Assembly (NCBI GenBank): GCA_903889595.1
Contig: CAISYI010000178.1
Coordinates: 1 to 37,608, forward strand
Direction: 5' to 3'
Source: an uncultured beta proteobacterium
GTDB lineage: Bacteria > Pseudomonadota > Gammaproteobacteria > Burkholderiales > Burkholderiaceae
DNA: 37,608 bases
Part shown: positions 20,467-28,841 of the stretch, piece after piece
How the letters are laid out: each line of letters begins with the position of its first letter
Position numbering within the stretch: position 1 is the first letter of the stretch
The notes under the pieces: model-generated
What the model was told of the DNA's origin: nothing
The model's database searches: none
The model's input: only the letters and a program-made list of their open reading frames with translations
Translations under genes and position numbers: made by a program

Positions 20467-21711
20467 ATGCATGTAATCGTTTTAGGAGCAGGAATTGCTG
20501 GATCACTCATTGCTCAAAAATTAGCAAGAACAAGCTCTTATCAAATTACCTTAATAGATCAAGCCAATGGACCCGCAACTCAAACCTCTGATCACCAACT
20601 GGCTTTAGTTCACCCTCAAGTGAATAAAAAAAGCACTAAGCTTCAAAGGTTCACACAAGTTGCTAATCGTCTAGTTTGGCAAAATTTTCAATCAAGTATT
20701 CGCTACTCTGGTGTTTATCAGCCAATGCTTAAAGAGGACTGGTTAAACAGGAATATACAAAGTGAGTTAATACTCACACTCGGATTTGATTCTTCAGAAA
20801 TTGAACCATTGGATTCAAAAAGTGCTTTAGAAAAATTAAATATAGATCGACCTGGCCTTTGGTTTAATACAGCCGGTATCTATGACTTGAAAAAACTGTC
20901 TCGCCAAGCTATTGAAACAATGACGCAACATGAAATGATTTGGGGTGAAAAAATAACCCGTATTCAAAAGAATAATGACTCATGGGAGCTTTATAACGAT
21001 AAGAATGAAAAAGTTTGTACTGGTGACGCGCTAGTTTTAGCGTGTAATTATCAGACTAAGGAATTATTAGCAACGATGGAAGTTGATCTTCCATTGCGAC
21101 CTGTAAGGGGACAGTTGAGCCGATTTATTATCCCAAAAGAGAGCGAAGTTGGTAAGCACTTACCACGGTCTGCTTTGAGAGGTGACGGTTATTGTTCTCC
21201 TGCTAAAGAATGGGACCCGGCACACTGGCTTTGGGAAGTTGGTTCTAGTTACGATGAGGATATTGACGACCTAAAGCCAACCAATGAAAGTGCAAGTGCT
21301 AATCAAAAGAAAGGATTGGCATTATTAGGATTGGAAGAAAGACCAGAACTCAGCATTAGGGAAGAATCGAATTTCGTTGGTATACGTAGTGCCTCAAAAG
21401 ACCGCCTACCCCTCATTGGACCTGTGTCGGGTCAAAGAGGGTTATTTTTAGCAACCGCTTACGGCTCCAGAGGGTTAATCTGGGCAACCCTTGGAGCAGA
21501 ACTCATTCAAGCCTATTTAGCCACTTTTTTAGCGGGAGCTGATTTCTTGGCTGCTGGCTTTTTAACGGGAGCTTTTGCGGGTGAAGATTTAACAACTTTA
21601 GAAGCAGAACTATCTTCCGCAGTATCACCATCACGTTTCTTTGCGGGAGCTTTGGGTGCACGAGCTTCAAATTCAAAACCAACTTTTCCCTCAGGATTTA
21701 AAGCAAGATAA
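20467..21711 (+). CDS. FAD-dependent oxidoreductase, stand-alone MnmC C-domain (MnmC2)-like
   Basis: The 414-residue protein has the N-terminal FAD-binding GAGIAG (7-12) and a DAO fold. The MnmC2-like features are LALVHPQVNK, LPLRPVRGQLSRF, LRGDGYCSP, VGIRSASKDRLPLIG and ATAYGSRGLIWATLGAEL. MnmC2 oxidises cmnm5(s2)U34 in tRNA to nm5(s2)U. The methyltransferase half found in E. coli MnmC is absent. The last 66 codons run antisense through the 3' end of the topoisomerase gene. Within them, a stretch ending SAVSPSRFF resembles the family C-terminus (a pattern like ALHPARF), so part of the overlap may be genuine coding and the final 20 or so residues read-through. Other DAO oxidases are possible. 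Confidence 0.8.
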   Translation: MHVIVLGAGIAGSLIAQKLARTSSYQITLIDQANGPATQTSDHQLALVHPQVNKKSTKLQRFTQVANRLVWQNFQSSIRYSGVYQPMLKEDWLNRNIQSELILTLGFDSSEIEPLDSKSALEKLNIDRPGLWFNTAGIYDLKKLSRQAIETMTQHEMIWGEKITRIQKNNDSWELYNDKNEKVCTGDALVLACNYQTKELLATMEVDLPLRPVRGQLSRFIIPKESEVGKHLPRSALRGDGYCSPAKEWDPAHWLWEVGSSYDEDIDDLKPTNESASANQKKGLALLGLEERPELSIREESNFVGIRSASKDRLPLIGPVSGQRGLFLATAYGSRGLIWATLGAELIQAYLATFLAGADFLAAGFLTGAFAGEDLTTLEAELSSAVSPSRFFAGALGARASNSKPTFPSGFKAR

Positions 21712-24188
21712 GCTTTGAAAACTCGACCATTTCTTTGGGACTTAAAGTTAGTTAATAAATCTGTTTTGCCGGTTCCTAAAAGTTTCTGAACTTGTTCAGA
21801 AGAAATCTCCTGTTGCAAAATAACTTTCCCAGTAGAAAAATCACAAGAGCGGTCGGGTCCTACAGAGCGTTCACAAATATAACTCATGCCGTGTTCATAA
21901 ATAGCCCCAGAACATTTTGGACAGGCACCTAAGGCTTGGAGTCCAGTAAAGTCAACGGGTTCATCGTTATCAGCATTATTTTGACCAAAATCAAACTCTA
22001 ACTTAAAGCCTGCATTTGGATAGTCTTTATCATCCATCGGAATTTCTGATAATTTAATGATTGCAGCAAAGGGTCTACCCATTTTGCTTCTGAAGCCTTG
22101 CAGAGGGCCCACTTTTTTCTCACGGATGAGTTCCTCGGCTTCTACATATTCCAGAGCTTTACCACCAGGTATTTTACTGATAGAAAACCCGCATTTTTCG
22201 CAAGAAAAACGACGATAATTTTCTTTCACATGACCACCACAATTAGGGCATGGCGTTTCTAAGGTGATGTAATCACCAGGAATTGTATCGCTATCAAACT
22301 CTTTTGCGCGTTTTACAATCCGCTGAGTCATCTGCGCAATCTCTTGCATAAAGCTAGACCTTGGAATCAAGCCCTTTTCCATCTGTGACAATTGAAATTC
22401 CCAGCCACCGGTTAAAGCTGGTTGAGTAAGTTCTTCAATGCCCAAGCCTCTTAAAAGAGTCATTAACTGGAAAGCTTTCGCAGTTGGAATGAGCTCACGA
22501 CCCTCGCGGAAAATATATCGTTCGAAAATTAAACCTTCAATAATGGAAGCTCTCGTGGCAGGAGTGCCTAAACCTTTTTCAGCCATCGCCTCCCTAAACT
22601 CATCTTCTTCAACTAACTTACCGGCACCTTCCATTGCAGACAATAAGGTTGCTTCTGAAAACCTTGCAGGAGGTTTTGTTTTTAAAGCAACTAAATCAAT
22701 CGATTCAGTTTGGACTTTTTCGTTAGGTGCAACCGCAACCAATTCTTTATCATCTTGACTGTTACGTCCATAGACTTTCAACCAACCAGGATTAACTAAA
22801 ATCTTACCTTCAGTTTTAAAGGAGTGACCACTTACACTGGTAATACGGGTTGTAATAAGGAACTCAGCCGCGGGATAGAATACCGCTAGAAACCTGCGAA
22901 CTACCAAATCAAAGAGTTTTTGCTCAGGTTCTGACAGGTTTTTTGGTGCCTCTTGAAGAGTCGGAATAATAGCAAAGTGATCTGATATCTTTGAATTATC
23001 AAAAATCTTTTTATTCGGTTTAACCCAATTATTTTTATGTATTTCAGAGGCGAAGGAAACGTAGTTATCAGAGACTTGTCCAAGAGACTCGATCGTATCT
23101 TTAACTGTTTGAATATAGTCTTCCGGGAGTGCGCGTGAGTCGGTTCTTGGGTAAGTCAAAACTTTGTGGCGCTCGTACAATGCTTGTGCAAGTCCCAAAG
23201 TGTTTTTAGCTGAAAACCCAAAACGAGCGTTGGCTTCCCTCTGTAAACTGGTTAAATCAAATAACTGCGGAGCTTGTTGAGTTGAAGGCTTCGACTCTTC
23301 AGTAACAGATGCTGATTTATTACTACAAGCGACAACGATACTTTTAGCTTCTGACTCAGACCATAATCTACTATCCCGCAATTCAGGATCGACAATATCA
23401 TTTTTACTTTGTTTCTTGAATTCTGGATTAAACCAACGACCTTCATAAATTCCAGCAGCAGCAATAAATTGAGCTCGAACTTCCCAATAGTCACGAGATA
23501 TAAATTTCCGAATACTTTCTTCGCGCATGACCATAATAGATAGGGTCGGCGTTTGAACACGACCTACAGTCGTTAGAAAGAAACCACCACTTTTACTATT
23601 AAAGGCAGTCATGGCTCTAGTACCATTGATGCCAACTAGCCAATCCGCTTCTGAGCGACACCTGGCAGCATCTGAAAGAGGTAACATTTCTTCGTCAGAG
23701 CGCAAATTAGCAAAGCCCTCACGAATGGCGTTTGGCGTCATCGATTGCAACCAAAGACGCTTAATGGGTTGTGAGGCCTTAGTTTGTTGTGCTATCAGAC
23801 GGAATATTAACTCACCTTCCCGCCCAGCATCACAAGCGTTAATAAGCGCAGATACGTCTTTACGTTTAATTAGCTTTTGCAAAGCCTTTAAGCGAGATTC
23901 CGTTTTAACAATAGGCCTTAATTCAAATCTTGGTGGTATGACGGGTAAATTATTGAATGACCATTTGCCACGCTTTACCTCAAACTCTTCAGGGGCTGTA
24001 ATTTCTAAGAGATGACCAACAGCAGATGAAACAAGGAAGTCCTTGCTTTCAAAATAATCTTCATGTTTTGTAAAACCACCCAAAGCACGGGCGATATCAG
24101 CCGCAACCGAAGGCTTTTCAGCGATGATTAACGTCTTTAACTGTTCAGAATCTACAGGGGAAGTACTAGGTTTTTTTGCCAATTTCAT
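21513..24188 (-). CDS. topB: DNA topoisomerase III (type IA)
   Basis: This 891-residue type IA enzyme has TOPRIM motifs IIAEKPSVA (21-29) and NACDAGREGELIFR (D120, E124), and the active-site tyrosine Y346 in LTYPRTDSRALP. The C-terminal part carries zinc-finger-like pairs: CPNCGG...CEKCG, and CPKCSG followed by spaced cysteines. A Lys/Ala/Pro-rich tail ends the protein. TopB removes negative supercoils and decatenates DNA. The lysine-rich tail, encoded over the end of the convergent MnmC2-like gene, probably binds DNA non-specifically. The gene diverges from def across a 238-nt AT-rich spacer. Confidence 0.92.
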   Translation of the reverse strand: MKLAKKPSTSPVDSEQLKTLIIAEKPSVAADIARALGGFTKHEDYFESKDFLVSSAVGHLLEITAPEEFEVKRGKWSFNNLPVIPPRFELRPIVKTESRLKALQKLIKRKDVSALINACDAGREGELIFRLIAQQTKASQPIKRLWLQSMTPNAIREGFANLRSDEEMLPLSDAARCRSEADWLVGINGTRAMTAFNSKSGGFFLTTVGRVQTPTLSIMVMREESIRKFISRDYWEVRAQFIAAAGIYEGRWFNPEFKKQSKNDIVDPELRDSRLWSESEAKSIVVACSNKSASVTEESKPSTQQAPQLFDLTSLQREANARFGFSAKNTLGLAQALYERHKVLTYPRTDSRALPEDYIQTVKDTIESLGQVSDNYVSFASEIHKNNWVKPNKKIFDNSKISDHFAIIPTLQEAPKNLSEPEQKLFDLVVRRFLAVFYPAAEFLITTRITSVSGHSFKTEGKILVNPGWLKVYGRNSQDDKELVAVAPNEKVQTESIDLVALKTKPPARFSEATLLSAMEGAGKLVEEDEFREAMAEKGLGTPATRASIIEGLIFERYIFREGRELIPTAKAFQLMTLLRGLGIEELTQPALTGGWEFQLSQMEKGLIPRSSFMQEIAQMTQRIVKRAKEFDSDTIPGDYITLETPCPNCGGHVKENYRRFSCEKCGFSISKIPGGKALEYVEAEELIREKKVGPLQGFRSKMGRPFAAIIKLSEIPMDDKDYPNAGFKLEFDFGQNNADNDEPVDFTGLQALGACPKCSGAIYEHGMSYICERSVGPDRSCDFSTGKVILQQEISSEQVQKLLGTGKTDLLTNFKSQRNGRVFKAYLALNPEGKVGFEFEARAPKAPAKKRDGDTAEDSSASKVVKSSPAKAPVKKPAAKKSAPAKKVAK

Positions 24189-24253
24189 ACCTTAGAATTT
24201 AATTTCTCTTTTTTTATTATTACCCGAAGATGATAAAAATATGTAAAATTTTC

Positions 24254-24293
24254 TGCTTACAACATTAAAAATATGGATATGTTAATGTAAGCA
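24254..24293. repeat. Bulged inverted repeat between divergent topB and def
   Basis: TGCTTAC (24254-24260), a 3-nt bulge and ATTAA pair with TTAAT and GTAAGCA (ending at 24293). That gives a 7+5 bp stem around an AT-rich loop that itself contains ATAT-GG-ATAT. The 238-nt spacer (24189-24426) has no gene. With divergent genes on both sides a terminator is not expected, so an operator or RNA-leader role is possible. Confidence 0.5.
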
Positions 24294-24426
24294 ATTGATT
24301 TTTAACAATTTAAATTTGGAAAATTTTAGACGTATTCTTATCAAAATCTAGATTCAAAAATCAAATTTTCTACACTATACTAAATTCAATTAGGTAAAAT
24401 GAGAAATTCTAACTAAAGTTCTTACT

Positions 24427-24936
24427 ATGGCATTACTCCCTATCATCTGTTATCCAGACCCACGACTGCATAAAATTGCGAAGCCTGTGAAAGAGTTTGA
24501 TGATCGCCTTAAGAAAATCGTGGCTGATATGGCCCACACTATGTATGAAGCCCCGGGTGTAGGACTGGCAGCAACTCAGGTAGATATTCACGAAAGAATC
24601 ATCGTGATTGATGTATCTGATAGTCGCGCAGAATTAAAAGTATTGATAAACCCTGAAATCATTTGGCAAAGTGAAGAGGTCAAAATTTGGCGTGAAGGAT
24701 GTTTGTCAGTGCCGGATTACTTCGATGAATTAGAAAGACCAGATAAAGTTCGTATCAAAGCTTTTGATGAAAATGGAGTTGATTTTGAACTTGAGGCAGA
24801 AGGACTTTTATCTGTTTGTATTCTCCATGAAATGGATCACCTAGTTGGCAAAGTATTTGTTGATTATCTTTCCCCTTTAAAAAGAATGAGAATCAAAGGG
24901 AAAATGAAAAAAAGAGATAAGGTTGCTAGCAAGTAG
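24427..24936 (+). CDS. def: Peptide deformylase
   Basis: The 169-residue enzyme has all three deformylase motifs: GVGLAATQ (44-51), EGCLSVP (90-96, metal ligand C92) and HEMDH (134-138, ligands H134 and H138, catalytic E135). In motif 3 the residue before HEMDH is Leu and the one after HL is Val, both slightly unusual. It removes the formyl group from new polypeptides. A second formyl-methionine enzyme, fmt, lies about 4 kb away, not directly adjacent as in many bacteria. A possible -10 TATACT lies at 24376-24381. Confidence 0.93.
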   Translation: MALLPIICYPDPRLHKIAKPVKEFDDRLKKIVADMAHTMYEAPGVGLAATQVDIHERIIVIDVSDSRAELKVLINPEIIWQSEEVKIWREGCLSVPDYFDELERPDKVRIKAFDENGVDFELEAEGLLSVCILHEMDHLVGKVFVDYLSPLKRMRIKGKMKKRDKVASK

Positions 24937-24958
24937 TTACTTCTTTGAAAATGCAGAA

Positions 24959-25792
24959 CTATTGTTCAACAGATGACTTAATCTTAGAAATAGTTAGTTG
25001 ATGCATATCTAGGTCTTCTTGAAAAGCATTTGAGGACAAATAATTAAACTCGAATGGACGCTGACTTCCAATGGCATCATCATTTACTAATTTCGCGGCA
25101 GGATGACACATAATCAGAGTTTGACTTTGAGCATTTATGAGCCAAGCATGCATCATTTTCCTGTAAGAAGTCTCGTTCTCCATATTAAAACCGTAAACAC
25201 CTAAAAATCCAGAGTTTGTGGGAATATTAGTGGTGTTAAGCAACGCGTAAAAACTTTTACCACCTAATAACTCTAAAACTATAGCCTTTGAAACTTGAGG
25301 AATGTTATGGGTATTAATAGGACGTAAAGTATTGCGAATCCAAGGTAAAGAACGACTGGAATAGTGTTTTAAAATTTCACTTACGATAATCTTTCCAAGC
25401 CCAGGGAATTGGTGAACGTGTTGGTGTCCATCAATATAATCTGGCAAAAAGCCATAAGTATCTTCAAACTTTGTGAGTTGACAATGAAAAGCCTTCTCAA
25501 TTTCAACTGGATTTAATAACCCAAGTTGACTTAAAAGAATCCATTGATGAAGAGGTTTAATATTTTGCAAAGCAGCCTGCGGAAAGGCCAGGGTTAAATT
25601 AAAGTGTAAACCTACTTCAAGGCCGTCATTGTGGGCAGTTTGAAGAGCAAATACCGAAGAAGCAACGTGAGGACCGTCAATTAAAACACTCGTTGCAGAG
25701 AGACGCTGTTGATAAAAAAGCGTAAAGACCGCTTCATTAATTAAGGGGTCTTGACCAAAATCATCAGCGCAAAGTTGAATGACCTTTTTCAT
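24959..25792 (-). CDS. ChbG/HpnK (YdjC)-family amino-sugar deacetylase, NaxD-like
   Basis: This 277-residue protein has YdjC-fold metal and catalytic motifs: CADDFG (D10, D11), GLHFNLT (H63) and DGHQHVHQFP (D121, H123, H125, H127). Family members remove the acetyl group from N-acetylated sugars; NaxD of Francisella acts on undecaprenyl-phosphate-linked GalNAc. It overlaps the gtrA stop by 4 nt and is third in a gtrB-gtrA-deacetylase operon facing an ArnT-like transferase, which strongly suggests a lipid-linked sugar substrate. The specific sugar is unknown. HpnK (hopanoid) and ChbG (chitooligosaccharide) roles are less likely in this context. Confidence 0.8.
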   Translation of the reverse strand: MKKVIQLCADDFGQDPLINEAVFTLFYQQRLSATSVLIDGPHVASSVFALQTAHNDGLEVGLHFNLTLAFPQAALQNIKPLHQWILLSQLGLLNPVEIEKAFHCQLTKFEDTYGFLPDYIDGHQHVHQFPGLGKIIVSEILKHYSSRSLPWIRNTLRPINTHNIPQVSKAIVLELLGGKSFYALLNTTNIPTNSGFLGVYGFNMENETSYRKMMHAWLINAQSQTLIMCHPAAKLVNDDAIGSQRPFEFNYLSSNAFQEDLDMHQLTISKIKSSVEQ

Positions 25793-26190
25793 AGCAATTT
25801 AAAAGCCCATCGTTTAGAAACTACAAAAGTTCCAATCGCAACTAACAATACAATTATTGGCAAAGCAATGTAATACGGAATATGGAATAGATATATAGCG
25901 ATGTAGAAAAACAGCTCGTTAAAAATAAAAGAACAAACAGAAACCAGAAAGTATCTTTTTAATGAGTAGAAAAAAGGTTGATTTGAGTTCGAAAAAGTTA
26001 AATAACGTTGACCAGAAAAACTAAAGCAAAACGCAATTAAAAAAGCAAAAATATTGGCGATCAGTGCAGGCATTGCAAAAAGCTCAACAAAAAGAATAAC
26101 GCTCAGAAAGTGAACTGCTGCGGCACCTCCTCCAACTAATACAAAAAGACTTACTTGAGGGAGCCTACGAATCCAATGAACTATTGTCAT
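25789..26190 (-). CDS. GtrA-family membrane protein (probable lipid-linked sugar flippase)
   Basis: From the ATG at 26190 the product has 133 residues with four predicted membrane helices and the GtrA pattern (FVLVGGGAAAVHFL near the N-terminus, then FCFSFSGQRYLTF and a C-terminal SKRWAF). GtrA-type proteins are thought to flip polyprenyl-phosphate-linked sugars across the inner membrane. A TTG at 26202 would add four residues. The start overlaps the end of the GT2 gene by about 26 nt and its stop overlaps the deacetylase start (ATGA), so all three are translationally linked. Confidence 0.82.
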   Translation of the reverse strand: MTIVHWIRRLPQVSLFVLVGGGAAAVHFLSVILFVELFAMPALIANIFAFLIAFCFSFSGQRYLTFSNSNQPFFYSLKRYFLVSVCSFIFNELFFYIAIYLFHIPYYIALPIIVLLVAIGTFVVSKRWAFKLL

Positions 26191-27136
26191 TATCTTTTGC
26201 AACTAAATAAAGAGGCCTTTGTTTCACTTCATCAAAAATACGCCCAATGTATTCTCCTAGAATACCAATTGATAAAAGTTGAACGCCTGAAAATAACATT
26301 AAAGCGACAGTAATAGTTGGCCAACCACCGACAGGATTACCATTGATAAGAGTATCAAAAGCTACAAAAATACCATAAGAAATAGCTATCAATGAGATGA
26401 AGCTGCCAATAAAAGTCCATAGTCTTAAAGGTAATGTACTGAAAGCAGTAATCCCAGAAAGTGCTAATTTAATCAGACTTGTGATTTTAAAACTAGAAAC
26501 TCCACTAAAGCGGTCGGCGGGTACAAAAGGCAATCCTACAGACTTGAAGCCAACCCAAGCATATAGACCTTTCATGAAGCGATTCCGCTCTGGCAATGTT
26601 TTAAGGGCATTGACCACTTTACGGTCAAGCCAACGAAAATCGCCAGCATTTTGGGGGATAGCAACATCAGTGCCAGCACTCATCAAAGAATAGAAAAAAC
26701 GGGTTCCAAAGCGCTTTAAAAAGGATTCATTGCCACGATCGACAATCACACCGTAAACCATGTCATATCCATTTTTCCAAAGTGCACACATCTCTGATAA
26801 TTTATCCATGGGATGTTGAAAATCAGCATCAATCAATAAAACTGCGTCACCACGCGCATAGTCAATCCCGGCAGATAATGCTGCTTCCTTGCCAAAATTT
26901 CTTGAAAACGCTAGGTAACGAATTCCTGATTCTTTAGCTAATTGCATCCCAACTTCATCAGTATTGTCCTTACTGCCATCATTAATGATAATAATCTCGT
27001 AACGTGGAGTAATGGAGGTAATAGTTGACCTTAAAGTTTCAACAAACTTTATTAAATTGGTCGACTCATTGTAAGCCGGCACAACAACGCTTAGAGAAAA
27101 GTTTTCTATACGAGAAGAATTATTAGACATATTCAA
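26165..27136 (-). CDS. GtrB/ArnC-like family 2 glycosyltransferase (polyprenyl-phosphate sugar synthase)
   Basis: The 323-residue protein has a GT-A domain: SVVVPAYNES near residue 16, IINDGSKDNTDE (51-61) and the DXD-type LIDADFQHP (D103, D105). Two C-terminal membrane helices (about 232-255 and 267-290) are followed by LGEYIGRIFDEVKQRPLY. Such enzymes move a sugar from a nucleotide donor to undecaprenyl phosphate on the cytoplasmic face. It is the first gene of the gtrB-gtrA-deacetylase operon and is divergent from the GT39 gene. Bordetella LgmA and Francisella FlmF2 are the analogues I have in mind. Confidence 0.88.
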   Translation of the reverse strand: MNMSNNSSRIENFSLSVVVPAYNESTNLIKFVETLRSTITSITPRYEIIIINDGSKDNTDEVGMQLAKESGIRYLAFSRNFGKEAALSAGIDYARGDAVLLIDADFQHPMDKLSEMCALWKNGYDMVYGVIVDRGNESFLKRFGTRFFYSLMSAGTDVAIPQNAGDFRWLDRKVVNALKTLPERNRFMKGLYAWVGFKSVGLPFVPADRFSGVSSFKITSLIKLALSGITAFSTLPLRLWTFIGSFISLIAISYGIFVAFDTLINGNPVGGWPTITVALMLFSGVQLLSIGILGEYIGRIFDEVKQRPLYLVAKDNDNSSLDS

Positions 27137-27200
27137 ATTTTACAGTTAAACCTATAATTACAGACTATAAATCAAAACAATCAGAAAGCACCCGTTCCTA
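27137..27200. promoter_or_regulatory. Divergent promoter region between GT2 and GT39 genes
   Basis: This 64-nt spacer must hold promoters for both directions. A perfect TATAAT lies at 27153-27158 on the plus strand, about 43 nt before the GT39 ATG. No good -35 partner is visible at the usual distance (TATTCA at 17 nt). Confidence 0.35.
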
Positions 27201-28841
27201 ATGTTGGAAAAGGTAAAAAATCAAAAATTATTGAAAAACGCTTGGCAAATTTTTTTGCTAATAGCCTGTATTTGGTTTTTTACTACGCTATTAATTCGAA
27301 ATGCCCCTGAATGGGACAATATGGAAGAGCTGGTATGGGCGAGTTCCTTTGAGTGGGGCTATCAAAAACATCCACCGCTACCATCATGGATTATGTTCCC
27401 TCTGACAATGGTTTTTGGCAAGGTAATTTGGTTACCATTTGCATTAGGATTTACTAGCGTCGTTTTTTCTAAATGGATTGTTTACAACTTATACATAAAA
27501 ATATGTAAGCAAAGTAGGGATTTAATTCCATCTTATGCACCGCTAGTGTTTGTTTTATCTGGATCATTAATTCTCTATTACACCGTTCGTGGTGGAGATT
27601 ACAACCATAATAGTATGCAACTTTGGTCAATTGCAGCTATGTTTTATTTTTATTATTCAGCCTGGGTAATTGAACGAAATACTGAGTTCGACACTCTCCA
27701 AAATAAAACGTACTTCTTTTTTTGGATCTTGATGGGACTTTTTACAGGACTTGCACTTTTAAGTAAATATAGTGCAGTAGTACAAATTATCGTTTTATTA
27801 GTTCACTTTTTATTCGAAAAAAGATTTTTAAAAAAGAACGCATTACTTGGTCTTTTTATTAGTATCGGAGTTTGTCTTTTGATCATGAGCCCCCATTTGT
27901 ATTGGCTTTATGAGCAGACCTCTTTCGGTCAAGGACCGCTTTTCTATGCTAGAGAATCATTAACTGATTCATCAACCTATGTCACCAAGCTCATTGATTT
28001 ATTTAATGGATTTTTATTGACGCAGGTTTTAAGAGTCTCACCCGTCTTCATAGCCATTTACTTGCTCATTAAATTAAGCAAAAACTCAGATGAATCAAAA
28101 CAAGTGCTCGAGTCACAAAAGGATTTAAAAATTACGTGGTGGCAAAGATTTCCGCAAAAAGATCGAGTATTTTTAATTTTCTTTGCGCTTGGTCCAACCT
28201 TTGTTGCGCTTTTAATCGGCATCCTATTTGGGCAAAAAATTGAAGCTAAGTGGGCGGTTACTTTTTATCTTGGAATTGGCATCCTTGGTGCGATGGTTGC
28301 TAGAGAGATTGATGTAATCAAGTTTGTAAAAAAAATATTATGGCTACACTTGATATTTGCAATTGGATATGGCCTCATCGTTGGGCCTGGTGCTGATTAT
28401 CTAGGAAAACAAGGTCGTGGAAATTTCCCTAGCAAAAAGTTAAGTGAAGAGATTAATTTGCGATGGCAAGAAAATAGTGCTATTACCCACGGCGAACCAA
28501 TCGGTCTCATTGCCGGAGATACTTGGATCATAGGTAATGTGATTATTAATGACCCTGTTTCACAAGGTAGAAATATTAAAGCCTGGATTGATGCAAATGA
28601 CCTAGAGTCACCTTGGTTAACTGATGTGGATAGAAAAAAGCCTTTGTTAATCCTCATGGATTACGCTCCAACCCCTTCCGGTAAGTGGTGGCGTGGTGGA
28701 CACCCACCTTCTGCGAAGGTAATGGAGCTATATGCAAAAGCACCTGTAAAGGGTGTTGCCTCAATTCCTTGGACGAGTAATAAAAATGCACCACCACTCA
28801 AGGTGCAATGGGCAATCTTACCAAGTATGGAGGTACCTTGA
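27201..28841 (+). CDS. GT39 (ArnT/PMT-like) polytopic glycosyltransferase
   Basis: The product has 546 residues. After a first membrane helix (about 15-33), the periplasmic loop WDNMEELVWASSFEWGYQKH plus PPLPSWI contains the acidic and His residues (D39, E42/E43, H57) typical of ArnT-type enzymes. About ten further membrane helices and a soluble C-terminal domain follow. These enzymes take a sugar from undecaprenyl phosphate on the periplasmic face and attach it to lipid A or protein. Alongside GtrB, GtrA and the NaxD-like deacetylase, lipid A phosphate is the leading acceptor candidate. The stop overlaps the fmt start by 4 nt, an unusual coupling of envelope and translation genes. Confidence 0.85.
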   Translation: MLEKVKNQKLLKNAWQIFLLIACIWFFTTLLIRNAPEWDNMEELVWASSFEWGYQKHPPLPSWIMFPLTMVFGKVIWLPFALGFTSVVFSKWIVYNLYIKICKQSRDLIPSYAPLVFVLSGSLILYYTVRGGDYNHNSMQLWSIAAMFYFYYSAWVIERNTEFDTLQNKTYFFFWILMGLFTGLALLSKYSAVVQIIVLLVHFLFEKRFLKKNALLGLFISIGVCLLIMSPHLYWLYEQTSFGQGPLFYARESLTDSSTYVTKLIDLFNGFLLTQVLRVSPVFIAIYLLIKLSKNSDESKQVLESQKDLKITWWQRFPQKDRVFLIFFALGPTFVALLIGILFGQKIEAKWAVTFYLGIGILGAMVAREIDVIKFVKKILWLHLIFAIGYGLIVGPGADYLGKQGRGNFPSKKLSEEINLRWQENSAITHGEPIGLIAGDTWIIGNVIINDPVSQGRNIKAWIDANDLESPWLTDVDRKKPLLILMDYAPTPSGKWWRGGHPPSAKVMELYAKAPVKGVASIPWTSNKNAPPLKVQWAILPSMEVP

